From Brucella anthropi_A (GTDB lineage: Bacteria; Pseudomonadota; Alphaproteobacteria; Rhizobiales; Rhizobiaceae), in assembly GCF_046630315.1 (NCBI RefSeq), contig NZ_LQBD01000002.1:109262-173261 (forward strand): DNA of 64,000 nucleotides, written 5' to 3'. Shown here piece after piece: positions 44,023 to 53,056 of this stretch (within the stretch, counting starts at the first letter, position 1; the number at the start of each line of letters is the position of its first letter). The notes beneath the pieces were generated by a model, which saw only the letters and a list, made by a program, of their open reading frames with translations, made no database searches and was not told the DNA's origin. A program made the translations under genes and the position numbers.

Positions 44023-44090
44023 GTGTCGACCTATATATCAGGCATATAAAATATATTGAGCCCTACCAATCGGCTGGCTAAACTGCGGTC

Positions 44091-45371
44091 ATGGCGATGC
44101 TCAAGGATATTGGCGGTCTGCTCGCCCTGACGGGCCGTCTTCTGGCTCGGTTCTGGCCCCAGCTGCTGCTGATCGGTACTCTGGGTTATATTGCGCGCGA
44201 CCTGCTGCTTGATGCTGCGGTCAGTGCGGGCGGATATTTTCCGCTTGCCGGAATGATCGTTCTTTCGCTGGTCGTGCTGGTCAAGCTACTCGTGGTGGTA
44301 ACGATGTTCGCCACGTTGCGGCCCGGATTGCCGGAGCTCGGGTCTTTACGCCAGACAGCGGCAGATGGTGCGGCATCCGCGCCCGATAATCGCCGGTCCG
44401 ACCGCATGCTGATGGTGACGGCGGCCGTCATCCTGCCGTTCTTTGCCTATTATGCCGCATGGGGCTTTCTTGGCGATACGGTGCGCGAATATTCGCGACT
44501 TGCTTTCGAACGCACCGCCTTTGGCGAGAAAATGCATATTTTCGACCTCATGCGCTCGGGCAGCCTGATTGCAGCTATCGTTGTCTGTTGGCTGATCCGC
44601 TGGCTTGCCAAGCGCGCCAATGAAAAAATCCATTCGCCATGGCTTCGGTTGCTTATTGTGGCTGCGGATGCAAGCTGGATTTTTATCGGTCTGTTTGCGC
44701 TCGACAAATGGAAAGACGATCTCATCCGCTGGATCGGAGCCGGGGCGCTGCTCGATGGTTTCGAAGTGAGTGCCGCATGGCTTTCAATGAGTGCCTATGC
44801 TGCCGAAAATTTCGTGCCGGTCGAGTTCCAGCAGCCGGGCTTATGGGTGCAGACACAAAATCTGTTCTTCTATGCGCTGCTGCCGATGGTCTGGCTGGTG
44901 ATGGCTGCGATCATCTATGGCTATGATTTGTCCGCGAAAAAAGCGCCTGTTCCGCCAGCCCCATCACGCGGAACGACCTTCCGGAAATGGCTGCTCGATT
45001 TCACGGCGCATTATCTGGGCGGCTATCGCAGCCGTTACCGGCCTGTCTGGACCTGCCTGAAACTGGTCGCCGGAACAGGGCTTGGAACCCTGCTGTCGTT
45101 CATCGTTCTCTACCGTGCCATAAGCTGGCTGGGCGCGTGGATCTGGTATGGCACGACCCATTATCTTGGCCCATACGATATCGAAATCTGGCAGCATATT
45201 GCCAATGTGCTGGTTATTTTCATCGGCAGTCCGTCGGAGCTTGATGGCGGCATCCTGCTGGATGCAATACGGGTTGCACTTCTGGCGGCGGTCCTCGAAC
45301 ATGCGCTCGCGAGCCAGAAGAGCAGGGCTATTTCAGAACCAGATGCTCCGGCCGTTTCCCGAGCATGGTGA
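44091..45371 (+). CDS. Polytopic membrane protein of unknown function
   Basis: Not recognised. The 426-residue protein has about seven to nine hydrophobic segments (near residues 22-40, 48-74, 108-130, 155-172, 187-206, 260-285, 325-350 and 370-405). A basic cytoplasmic-type loop lies around residues 295-320. No transporter or enzyme motif is apparent. It is preceded by a 68-bp AT-rich gap with TATAAA-like boxes, suggesting its own promoter. Its last 44 bp overlap the 3' end of the convergent three-gene operon of membrane-anchored proteins, which may be functionally linked. The start could also be the ATG at 44097. Confidence 0.75.
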   Translation: MAMLKDIGGLLALTGRLLARFWPQLLLIGTLGYIARDLLLDAAVSAGGYFPLAGMIVLSLVVLVKLLVVVTMFATLRPGLPELGSLRQTAADGAASAPDNRRSDRMLMVTAAVILPFFAYYAAWGFLGDTVREYSRLAFERTAFGEKMHIFDLMRSGSLIAAIVVCWLIRWLAKRANEKIHSPWLRLLIVAADASWIFIGLFALDKWKDDLIRWIGAGALLDGFEVSAAWLSMSAYAAENFVPVEFQQPGLWVQTQNLFFYALLPMVWLVMAAIIYGYDLSAKKAPVPPAPSRGTTFRKWLLDFTAHYLGGYRSRYRPVWTCLKLVAGTGLGTLLSFIVLYRAISWLGAWIWYGTTHYLGPYDIEIWQHIANVLVIFIGSPSELDGGILLDAIRVALLAAVLEHALASQKSRAISEPDAPAVSRAW

Positions 45372-45870
45372 GCAACAGCGAAAGCTCTCCGGCCTTTGCA
45401 GGAACAAGGAAGCTCTCGACAAGGCGCACCGGACCGCTGCCGTTCTCATTGGAGAGATCGTAACATTTCGGCTTGTCGGCAGCTTCCGGCTTCAGCTTCC
45501 CGATGGTTTGCGCCGATACATAAAGGGGCGACCAGCGCCGGCCCTCGGTGTCCGTCGCGGTCATGAAACAGGGTAACAACCGTTTCAGCTGATCGGCATC
45601 CTGAATTGTCACTTCGACTTCGGCAAGCACGATGTTCGTCTCCGGCAATGTGCCCGGAAACCTGTCCAGTGCCACCAGTTTCCACTCGCCGCCCCCAAAA
45701 GCCTGCACATTGCCGCGCGGCACGACCACCGGCTCTTGCAGCTTTTGCTCGATCCATCGCAGCAGAGCGCCATCGGAACCGACAAAAGCGGCAATGGGCA
45801 GGGTGATCACCAGCAGAACAAGGCATAGCCAGAAGGATTTCCGCTCGCCGGAAGGGGCCGCTTCGCTCAT
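45328..45870 (-). CDS. Membrane-anchored protein of unknown function (180 aa)
   Basis: Not recognised. One membrane helix (about residues 13-32) anchors a periplasmic domain of some 145 residues that looks beta-rich, with two cysteines (LPCFMTAT and KPKCYDL) that might form a disulfide. Its start overlaps the upstream stop as ATGA, making it the last of three coupled genes of similar layout. The middle of the domain (VLAEVEVTIQD followed by TDTEGRRWSPLYV) resembles the loop of Ig-like extracellular DUF4352-type folds, but this is a weak impression. Confidence 0.72.
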   Translation of the reverse strand: MSEAAPSGERKSFWLCLVLLVITLPIAAFVGSDGALLRWIEQKLQEPVVVPRGNVQAFGGGEWKLVALDRFPGTLPETNIVLAEVEVTIQDADQLKRLLPCFMTATDTEGRRWSPLYVSAQTIGKLKPEAADKPKCYDLSNENGSGPVRLVESFLVPAKAGELSLLLTMLGKRPEHLVLK

Positions 45871-46463
45871 TGGCTGACCTCCAATTGCCAGGGCATGATG
45901 GCTCCCATGCGCTTGATCGCGATCGACCGGCTGACATTGTCCTGCGCGGTTGCGTTCATGCTGATCCGCGCCTGTTCCGAAAGAGGAGAATGCGCGGATT
46001 CGGCAATGAGCAGCTTTCCGCCCGCGATCTGGTCATGCGGCAGTTCAAACACCATCAGGACAGGGCGTGGTATCCCCGGTTCCAGCCGTTCAGAACCCAC
46101 GATGCCGGGCGCATAGGTCGGGCGGCTGCTCATGGCGTAGCGGATGCCATTCGGCCCGAGCCATTCGACGGATGCGAGGCCAAGGCTTTCGACCTTCGCT
46201 TTCGCTGCGGCCTCGATGACCAGCCATTCGCCGTCCGTATCATAAGTACGAGTGCTTCCTATGCCCGGTGTCGTCAATTGCCGGGTCCGGTAGGCATTCA
46301 CAATGCCAACGACAAAACGCCGGGTTTCGACCGGCTTTCCCTGTTTTCCCTCAATGGCTACCGAGGAAAAAATATCGCTGTAATAGGGGGTGGAATGCTG
46401 CATCCCGTAAAGTGCTGCGATGGCCACGCACAGCATGACGGCGCTTTTGAGCCAGCCCATCAT
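45867..46463 (-). CDS. Membrane-anchored protein of unknown function (198 aa)
   Basis: Not recognised. An N-terminal helix (about residues 4-21, WLKSAVMLCVAIAALYG) precedes a periplasmic domain. EWLVIEAAAKAKVESLGLASVEWLGPNGIRYAMSSRP reads like the strand pattern of the first protein of the operon. The ATG at 46463 overlaps the upstream stop as ATGA and the stop overlaps the next ATG, so the three proteins are probably made in fixed ratio. An assembly that sits in the inner membrane and projects into the periplasm is a reasonable guess. Confidence 0.72.
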   Translation of the reverse strand: MMGWLKSAVMLCVAIAALYGMQHSTPYYSDIFSSVAIEGKQGKPVETRRFVVGIVNAYRTRQLTTPGIGSTRTYDTDGEWLVIEAAAKAKVESLGLASVEWLGPNGIRYAMSSRPTYAPGIVGSERLEPGIPRPVLMVFELPHDQIAGGKLLIAESAHSPLSEQARISMNATAQDNVSRSIAIKRMGAIMPWQLEVSQ

Positions 46464-47056
46464 CCTTCGCCCTCGGCGGATGCCATGTGCACCGGCAGTT
46501 GAATGACGGCAATCGGGTCCCGGTCGAGCCATGAGGAGGCCCCATAGAGATTATCCCGCTTCTTGTAGATTTCGCTGCCGATGAGAAGGCGGACAGTCTG
46601 CGGCGGCGCTTTGCCTTGCGGCCATTCCCACGCCACCGTCAGCTTTTCGGGCATGCCGGGATGAACCCGGCCCGCGATCCACTTGTCGCGCACGATATAA
46701 AATGTTGGATCGGCCAGAGCCGGATCCGGCGGGTCGAAGGTCAGGAGTTTTCGCGATGCATAGGCGGACGATGCGGAACGATTGTCCAGACTGACATCGA
46801 CCATGAGGTAGTTCTTAGGCTCATAAGGTTTTACGCCGGTCGGCGGAACGGAGCCGAAGCGCGCATCGGTCACTGCCACCTGCCAACGCCCGGTATCGAC
46901 CGTCTCGCCGGGCTCGATCTCCCGCATGGGTTCGGGATTTGCCGCCTCGTAGATTGCGGTGGCATAGGAAAAGGCGCTTGCGGCGGCGGTGCCGATACCG
47001 GCAATGACGATGGCAGCCAGTCGCTGCCGGAAGCTAAGGCGCTGTTCGTCCGCCAT
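46460..47056 (-). CDS. Membrane-anchored protein with DUF4352-like domain (198 aa)
   Basis: First gene of an unrecognised three-gene operon. A short cytoplasmic segment and one membrane helix (about residues 12-32) lead to a periplasmic domain. WQVAVTDARFG followed by NYLMVDVSLDNRS is the hallmark of Ig-like DUF4352/telokin-type domains, in which a strand ends in V-D-V-x-x-x-N. Such domains are found on secreted or membrane-tethered proteins of unknown role. The ATG at 47056 has a strong GGAGGGAG ribosome site. The promoter should lie in the 108-bp gap before tctA's 3' end. Confidence 0.74.
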   Translation of the reverse strand: MADEQRLSFRQRLAAIVIAGIGTAAASAFSYATAIYEAANPEPMREIEPGETVDTGRWQVAVTDARFGSVPPTGVKPYEPKNYLMVDVSLDNRSASSAYASRKLLTFDPPDPALADPTFYIVRDKWIAGRVHPGMPEKLTVAWEWPQGKAPPQTVRLLIGSEIYKKRDNLYGASSWLDRDPIAVIQLPVHMASAEGEG

Positions 47057-47164
47057 GACACTCCCTCCGTGCTGGCGTTTCAAACGACAATGCAAGCCCC
47101 CGACCCAAAGCCCGGTTTCTATAGCATATCAATGCCTGAGCGTCATCTTTCGGCCTAAACTGGG

Positions 47165-48679
47165 TTAACCTTCCTCGACGAACACTTCGTCGCGCTTCTT
47201 GCGCACCGAAGGAAGCAGCACGACCACCAGGACGGCGGCGGCTATCGCCAGCAGAATGGCGCTGATCGGCCGGGTGAAGAAGGTTGCCGGGTCGCCGCGT
47301 GACAGGATCATGGCGCGGCGCAGATGTTCTTCCAGCAAGGGACCCAGAACGAAGCCAAGCAGCAGGGGAGCCGGCTCGCAGCGCAGCTTGGCCAGCAGAT
47401 AGCCGATAAAGCCGAAAAAGGCGACCGCATAGAGATCGTAGACGTTTGAATTGACGCTATAAACGCCGATGGAACAGAAGGTCATGATGATCGGAAACAG
47501 CACATAATAGGGCACTGTCAGAAGCTTCACCCACAAGCCAATCAGCGGCAGGTTGAGGATGATGAGCATCAGATTGCCGATCCACATCGACGCGATCACG
47601 CCCCAGAACAAGGCAGGCTGTTCTGTCGCAACATTCGGCCCCGGCACGATGCCCTGAATGATCATCGCGCCGATCATCAGCGCCATGACCGGATTGGCGG
47701 GAATGCCGAGCGTCAGCATGGGAATGAAGGAGGTTTGCGCACCGGCATTGTTGGCGGATTCCGGCCCTGCCACGCCTGCAATGGCGCCTTTGCCGAATTC
47801 TTCCGGTGTGTCGGAAATGCGCTTTTCCACCGTGTAGGAGGCAAAGGAGGCCAGGATGGCGCCGCCGCCCGGCAGGATGCCGAGCGCCGAGCCGATGACG
47901 GTGCCGCGCAGGATCGGCGCCGTCATGCGCTTGAAATCGTCGCGCGTCGGCATCAGCCCCGTGACCTTTGCCATCAGCACTTCGCGGGTATGTTCGCTTT
48001 CGAGATTGCGCAGGATTTCGGCGATGCCGAACACGCCGACCGCAACGGCAACGAAATTGAGGCCGTCGGAATATTCCGTAATGCCGAGCGTGAACCGTGG
48101 CGTACCGGTATAGATGTCGGTGCCGACAAGGCCTAGCAGGAGCCCCAGCACCACCATCGCCAGGGCCTTGACGATCGAGCCATGCGCAAGCGCAACGGAC
48201 GACACCAGCCCGACGACCATCAGCGAGAAATATTCAGCCGAGCCGAATTTCAGGGCAATTTCCGTCAGCGGCGGAGCGAAGATCGCCACCAGAAAGGTGG
48301 AGACCGTACCGGCAAAGAAGGAACCGATTGCGGCAATGGCAAGTGCGGCGCCCGCTCGTCCGCGGCGCGCCATCTGGTAGCCGTCGATCGCCGTCACTGC
48401 GGAGGAGGATTCGCCCGGCATGTTGATGAGGATTGCCGTCGTCGAGCCGCCATACTGCGCGCCGTAATAGATGCCGGCGAGCATGATGAGCGCGGAAACC
48501 GGATCGCCGATCTGGAATGTGATCGGCAAAAGCATGGCGATGGTTGCCGTGGCGCCGATGCCGGGCAGCACGCCGATCAGCGTGCCGAGCAACACGCCGA
48601 TGAGGCAGAAGCCGAGATTGGCAAGCGTCGATGCGGTTGAGAAGCCAAGCGCGAGATTGCTGAAAAGGTCCATGTTCAT
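47165..48679 (-). CDS. tctA: Tripartite tricarboxylate transporter large permease
   Basis: Inner-membrane permease of 504 residues with about twelve helices, forming the substrate channel of a TctCBA transporter driven by an ion gradient. GVLPGIGATATIAMLLPITF and the repeated PGESSSAVTAIDGYQMARRG are conserved TctA motifs. The N-terminal MNMDLF start has an AAGGGG ribosome site. It lies 7 bp after tctB and is the last gene of the tctC-tctB-tctA operon. Substrates of the family include citrate, tricarballylate, glutamate and various aromatic or dicarboxylic acids. Confidence 0.95.
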   Translation of the reverse strand: MNMDLFSNLALGFSTASTLANLGFCLIGVLLGTLIGVLPGIGATATIAMLLPITFQIGDPVSALIMLAGIYYGAQYGGSTTAILINMPGESSSAVTAIDGYQMARRGRAGAALAIAAIGSFFAGTVSTFLVAIFAPPLTEIALKFGSAEYFSLMVVGLVSSVALAHGSIVKALAMVVLGLLLGLVGTDIYTGTPRFTLGITEYSDGLNFVAVAVGVFGIAEILRNLESEHTREVLMAKVTGLMPTRDDFKRMTAPILRGTVIGSALGILPGGGAILASFASYTVEKRISDTPEEFGKGAIAGVAGPESANNAGAQTSFIPMLTLGIPANPVMALMIGAMIIQGIVPGPNVATEQPALFWGVIASMWIGNLMLIILNLPLIGLWVKLLTVPYYVLFPIIMTFCSIGVYSVNSNVYDLYAVAFFGFIGYLLAKLRCEPAPLLLGFVLGPLLEEHLRRAMILSRGDPATFFTRPISAILLAIAAAVLVVVLLPSVRKKRDEVFVEEG

Positions 48680-48686
48680 GCCCCTT

Positions 48687-49160
48687 CTAGAACGGCCACC
48701 AGGGCCCGAAACGCTGATAGGGCAGCGCTAGCGCGTAGCTGAACACAATGACGGAGAAGACCGTGATCGCAGCCGCGAGAATGATGGCGGCGAGCGGTTT
48801 CATGCGCATGGAGGCGAAAGAGGCGATAAGGCATGTCAGAAACAGCGACGGCACGAAGCCGAGGCCACGCACGGTGAGGCCGAAGAATATCGGCGCTGGC
48901 AGAATGAAAAACAGGCCGCGCCATGCGATCGGCCCCATCGGCTCGCCGGAGACACGTGTGGCCTGAACAAGAATGACCAGTCCAAGCAGGATCAGGACGC
49001 CGGAGAGGACCAGCGGAAAATATCCCGGTCCCATGCGCAGCGACGTGCCGAGCTCCAGCCCCAGCGACTGATAGGCAAAAAAGGCGCCGGTCAGGGTGAG
49101 AAGGCCGCCGCACAATCCATTGGTCGGATCGATTGAGAATTTCCGTGAAGGCTCGTTCAT
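48687..49160 (-). CDS. tctB: Tripartite tricarboxylate transporter small membrane subunit
   Basis: Small permease subunit of 157 residues with four predicted helices, as usual for TctB. GLCGGLLTLTGAFFAYQSLGLELGTSLRMGPGYFPLVL is the family's first helix and loop, including the typical M-G-P-G-Y-F-P. It is required for TctA function but its exact role is unclear. The ribosome site is weak. It is separated from tctC by 160 bp that contain a 15-bp perfect hairpin, so its level is probably lower than that of the binding protein. Confidence 0.92.
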   Translation of the reverse strand: MNEPSRKFSIDPTNGLCGGLLTLTGAFFAYQSLGLELGTSLRMGPGYFPLVLSGVLILLGLVILVQATRVSGEPMGPIAWRGLFFILPAPIFFGLTVRGLGFVPSLFLTCLIASFASMRMKPLAAIILAAAITVFSVIVFSYALALPYQRFGPWWPF

Positions 49161-49232
49161 GGGCCAATCGTCTTTCGGATCTGCCGTTGAAAGGGCGCTG
49201 CCGGAGGACCGGCATGTGAAATCGGCTGGTTA

Positions 49233-49269
49233 TCCCGTCCGTTGCGGTCCTGACCCGCAACGGACGGGA
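49233..49269 (-). terminator. Strong hairpin in the tctC-tctB gap
   Basis: TCCCGTCCGTTGCGG (49233-49247) and CCGCAACGGACGGGA (49255-49269) form a perfect 15-bp stem with a 7-nt loop. No T-run follows on the minus strand, so it more likely protects the 3' end of tctC mRNA, or reduces read-through, than terminates fully. Confidence 0.65.
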
Positions 49270-49320
49270 CAGGACTGTCGAGGCGCGCCAGAAGGGGCGC
49301 CCTGACAGCCTGCCATGGGG

Positions 49321-50298
49321 TCAGTCCGCGTATTGACCGGCCGCCTCGATGATCGGCTTCCAGCGCGCGACTTCGGATTCGAGTTTGGCTTTCAGCGCTG
49401 CCGGTGTCGCATCGGATTCCGGCGACGGCTTTGTGCCAAGCTCGGCGAAGCGGGCGACCACATTCGGGTCTTTCAGGGCCTGCTGAAGCGATTTCGACAG
49501 CCGTTCGGTAATTTCCGTCGGGGTTCCCTTGGGTGCATAGATGCCGTGCCAGATACCCACTTCCATGCCGTCCAGACCGGCTTCCTTGGTGGTCGGAAGG
49601 TCTTTCAGCACGTCCAGGCGCTCCGGCGAGGTGACGGCGTAAGCCTTGATCGTGCCGGCCTGAATCTGCTTCGTCGTGTTGGTGGTCTGGTCGCACATGA
49701 TGTCGACCTGTCCGCCGAGAAGATCGGTCATGGCCGGGCCGGTTCCCTTGTAAGGCACTGTGACGAGCGGCGTTTCTATCGCGCTCATGAACAGCATGCC
49801 GCACAGATGCGAGGCCGCGCCGATGCCCGCATTGGCGACCGTCACCGAATCCTTGTTGGCCTTGGCATAGTCGATCAGCCCCTTGAGATCGGTCGGCTCA
49901 AGGTCCTTGCGCGCCACGATGGTCATCGGAACCTCCGTGACGAGGCCGACATATTCGAATGCATTCAGCGTGTCATAGGCAAGCTTGCGGTAGAGCGTGG
50001 CGCTCGTGGCCATGCCGATATGGTGAAGCAGCAGCGTATAGCCGTCGGGATCGGCATTTGCGACACGTCCCGCGCCCAGCGTTCCGCCTGCGCCGCCGAC
50101 ATTTTCGACGATAACCTGTTGTCCAAGATCCTTGGACATGGATTCCGCGACAAGTCTCGTGACGGTGTCGGTCGGTCCACCGGCTGCGAAAGGCACAACC
50201 ATGGTGATCGTTCGTTCAGGATAGGTTTGTGCCTGCGCGGTGAAAGTTGCAGCGGAAATGGCAAGTGTCGTCGCCAGAGCGGCGATGGTCTTCATCAT
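49321..50298 (-). CDS. tctC: Tripartite tricarboxylate transporter substrate-binding protein
   Basis: Periplasmic binding protein of 325 residues of the Bug/TctC family. A signal peptide (about residues 1-23, ending AQA-QT) leads to YPERTITMVVPFAAGGPTDTVTRL, the highly conserved ligand loop of this family. GGAGGTLGAGRVANADPDGYTLL and DIMCDQTTNTTKQI are further family segments. The adjacent ATGs at 50298 and 50295 share a GGGAGGA ribosome site. First gene of the operon. Bug proteins bind carboxylates; the ligand here is unknown. Confidence 0.94.
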   Translation of the reverse strand: MMKTIAALATTLAISAATFTAQAQTYPERTITMVVPFAAGGPTDTVTRLVAESMSKDLGQQVIVENVGGAGGTLGAGRVANADPDGYTLLLHHIGMATSATLYRKLAYDTLNAFEYVGLVTEVPMTIVARKDLEPTDLKGLIDYAKANKDSVTVANAGIGAASHLCGMLFMSAIETPLVTVPYKGTGPAMTDLLGGQVDIMCDQTTNTTKQIQAGTIKAYAVTSPERLDVLKDLPTTKEAGLDGMEVGIWHGIYAPKGTPTEITERLSKSLQQALKDPNVVARFAELGTKPSPESDATPAALKAKLESEVARWKPIIEAAGQYAD

Positions 50299-50781
50299 AG
50301 CGTCCTCCCAGACTATGTTGCGGCGGGCAGGGCCCGTATTGCGAATTCGGTTCCCCGCGCCTCTTCGGGCGCTTCGGGCAGTTTTGTTCATTGACGGCAA
50401 CAAACCGCTCTTCACCGGGCTGCTCTTTGATCGGCATGATTATCCGGCGCTCTTTGAAAAGAATGTAGATGCATCCCCTCCGATTGCCAATGCCCGAGCT
50501 GAAATGAAAACACTTATGCTACCAAAGTCTGGGTAGCTCCCGCATCGCGCCTTGGCGGCAAGCCTGCGCCCTGTGATTTTCGGCCCTGGGATGGTGTGAG
50601 GCCGTTGTTCCCGATCCATCGTTGAACGGAGAACGTTTTTTCCATTCCGGCGAACGAATACGGATTTGCTTTCTTGTTCGAATCCGGCAAGGGCGGGATA
50701 TTGTTTTCGCCCCCAAGAAAACAGTCTTATGCTTCAACGGGTTTTCGCTGAAGCTTCCCCATCATCGGCCTCATTGACGGA
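50299..50781. other. Intergenic region between tctC and the HPP-CBS gene
   Basis: A 483-bp gap that should hold the divergent promoters of the tct operon and the HPP gene. No coding frame with a plausible ribosome site was seen. One dyad, CGGATT ... AATCCG, lies around 50671-50695, and a T-run follows AACGGAGAACG near 50625-50640. Confidence 0.4.
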
Positions 50782-51903
50782 ATGACCCAGAGAAATCCTG
50801 ACCTACACCAGTCGCGCTTGTCCCGGCTGTTCAAACCGGCGCTCGCCGGCGCAACACTGCGGGAACGTTCGATTGCCTGTCTCGGCGCCCTGATGGGTAT
50901 TGCGCTGACCGGCTTCCTATCGAGCATGTTGCTGGGCAGCGGCCCGCATCTGCCTTTGATCGTCGCACCGATCGGCGCATCGGCGGTCCTGCTTTTTGCC
51001 GTGCCGACAAGCCCGCTGGCCCAGCCATGGGCCATCATCGGCGGCAACACGATTTCAGCCCTCATGGGCCTCGCCGTTACCCGGTTTGTCGACGATCCGG
51101 CTCTGGCGATCGGCCTTGGCGTGGCGCTTGCCATTGCGGCGATGTCCGTTACCCGCAGCCTCCACCCGCCCGGCGGCGCGGCGGCGCTGACAGCCGTTCT
51201 GGGCGGCTCTGCGGTTGCCAGATGGGGCTTTCTGTTCCCGCTCGTGCCGGTTGCGCTGAATTCGTGCCTTCTGGTTGGCCTCGGCATTCTGTTTCACAAA
51301 CTGTCACGCCGGAAATATCCGCATGTGGCGGCTGCCGCCCCGGTCAACAAGCATAGCACGGACGATCTGCCGCCTTCGGTCCGCATGGGCATCCGCGAGG
51401 AAGATATCGACCGCGCCCTGCTTGCCCTGGATGAAAGCTTCGATATCGATCGCAACGATCTGGGGCGACTGCTGCGGCAGGTGGAGCTTGAAGTGTCCAC
51501 GCGCGCGCATGGCGATCTGACATGCGCGGACATCATGTCCCGCGATGTCGTCAGTATTGATGAGGATGCAACGGCAAGCCAGGCGCGCGACCTGATCCTG
51601 CGGCATAATCTGCTGACTTTGCCGGTGCGTGCGCTCGACGGTCGCCTGAAAGGCGTGGTGGGCTTGCGCGAATTGATGCATCCGGGCGACGATTTCAGAA
51701 ACTATATCGTGGAGGCGCCAACCGCCGCGCAGGCCGATCCGGTGATGAGCCTTTTGCCCAGCCTGACCGATGGGCTGGCCCATGCCGTCGTGGTGGTCGA
51801 TGAGATGCGCCGTATCATCGGTCTGGTGTCGCAAAGCGATCTTCTGAGCACACTTGCCCGTTCTCTTCCCAATGAAAAGCTTGTGCCCCTGAAAGCGGCG
51901 TAA
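50782..51903 (+). CDS. HPP family membrane protein with C-terminal CBS domain pair
   Basis: Protein of 373 residues. The N-terminal half has four to five membrane helices and the family-defining SLHPPGGA near residue 128. The C-terminal half (about residues 240-370) is a tandem CBS pair, with MSRDVVSIDEDATASQARDLILRHN and VVVVDEMRRIIGLVSQSDLLS. HPP proteins are implicated in nitrite or small-ion transport; the CBS pair would sense adenine nucleotides. It precedes an AI-2E-family transporter by 82 bp and may be cotranscribed. The immediate upstream ribosome site is GACGGA. Confidence 0.9.
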   Translation: MTQRNPDLHQSRLSRLFKPALAGATLRERSIACLGALMGIALTGFLSSMLLGSGPHLPLIVAPIGASAVLLFAVPTSPLAQPWAIIGGNTISALMGLAVTRFVDDPALAIGLGVALAIAAMSVTRSLHPPGGAAALTAVLGGSAVARWGFLFPLVPVALNSCLLVGLGILFHKLSRRKYPHVAAAAPVNKHSTDDLPPSVRMGIREEDIDRALLALDESFDIDRNDLGRLLRQVELEVSTRAHGDLTCADIMSRDVVSIDEDATASQARDLILRHNLLTLPVRALDGRLKGVVGLRELMHPGDDFRNYIVEAPTAAQADPVMSLLPSLTDGLAHAVVVVDEMRRIIGLVSQSDLLSTLARSLPNEKLVPLKAA

Positions 51904-51985
51904 CCTGCCGGGCGCATGCTTCCCTATTGAATTGGAACGATTTTCCGGGCAGGGTTTTCTCTCCCGGAAATTTCGGCAGGTGGTC

Positions 51986-53053
51986 ATGTCCGTCCAGCGC
52001 GCAAGCTTCTACATTCTACTGGCACTGGTCACTGTCGCCTTTGCGTGGCTGCTGCTGCCCTATTATTCGGCGGTCCTGTGGGCGGTCATCCTGGCGGTCG
52101 TCTTCTCGCCGGTGCAGCAGCGGCTCGAACGTCTTTTCGGCGGGCGCAAGAACATTGCCGCTCTCCTGTCTATCTTGATGTGCATCTGCCTCGTCATCAT
52201 TCCGATGCTCACGATTTTCGGCTCGCTGGTACAGGAGGGAAACTCCCTCTATCAGCGCCTGAGCAGCCGCGAGTTCGATCTGAACAGCTTCATCTCACGC
52301 ATTCTGAACGCCTTGCCGGATACGCTGGAGGAATGGCTGACCCGCTTCGAGCTTGGCGATTTCGCGGAATGGCGCGCGCGCATATCGTCCGCGATCATGC
52401 AGGGCAGCCAGCTTTTTGCCGGAAAACTGGTCAGCTTCGGCCAGAATACGCTGCAATTCTTCATCGGCTTCGGCATCATGCTTTATCTGTTGTTCTTCCT
52501 GTTTCGCGACGGTGCGGACCTTGGACGGAAGATCAGGCAGGCCATTCCGCTCAACGACGATTACACGCGGCAGTTTCTGGAGAAATTCACCGCCGTCATC
52601 CGGGCGACCGTGAAGGGCAACATCATCATTGCCATCATTCAGGGCACGATCGGCGGGGTGACTTTCTGGATGCTGGGCGTGGAGGCGGCGCTGCTGTGGG
52701 GCGTCATGATGACGTTCCTCTCCATGCTGCCGGCTATCGGCGCTGCCCTCGTCTGGGTGCCGGCAGCGGCCTGGTTCTTTGCAAGCGGGGAATGGGCCAG
52801 CGGCGCTGTTCTGGTTTTCGTCGGCGTATTCGTGATCGGACTGGTGGACAATCTCCTGCGTCCGCCGCTGGTCGGAAAAGGCACCCGCATGCCGGACTAC
52901 GTCGTGCTGATCTCCACGATTGGCGGCATTTCGCTGATCGGGATCAACGGGTTTGTGGTCGGGCCGTTGATTGCCGCGATGTTCATTGCGGCCTGGTCGC
53001 TTCTGGCGGAGGAGCAGAAGGGCAAGGGTTCCGCCCAATTGCCAGAAAACTAA
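51986..53053 (+). CDS. AI-2E family transporter
   Basis: Membrane protein of 355 residues with seven to eight helices in two clusters around an extended soluble segment (about residues 60-130), the arrangement of the AI-2E/PerM family. RLPQ-like motifs are modest, but GNIIIAIIQGTIGGVTFWMLGVEAALLWGVMMTFLSMLPAIGAALVW is the characteristic helix pair. Some members export autoinducer-2 and others are sodium/proton antiporters, so function is open. The ATG at 51986 follows GGCAGG; an in-frame TTG at 51932 is an alternative. It converges with the next gene with a 3-bp gap. Confidence 0.88.
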   Translation: MSVQRASFYILLALVTVAFAWLLLPYYSAVLWAVILAVVFSPVQQRLERLFGGRKNIAALLSILMCICLVIIPMLTIFGSLVQEGNSLYQRLSSREFDLNSFISRILNALPDTLEEWLTRFELGDFAEWRARISSAIMQGSQLFAGKLVSFGQNTLQFFIGFGIMLYLLFFLFRDGADLGRKIRQAIPLNDDYTRQFLEKFTAVIRATVKGNIIIAIIQGTIGGVTFWMLGVEAALLWGVMMTFLSMLPAIGAALVWVPAAAWFFASGEWASGAVLVFVGVFVIGLVDNLLRPPLVGKGTRMPDYVVLISTIGGISLIGINGFVVGPLIAAMFIAAWSLLAEEQKGKGSAQLPEN

Positions 53054-53056
53054 ATC

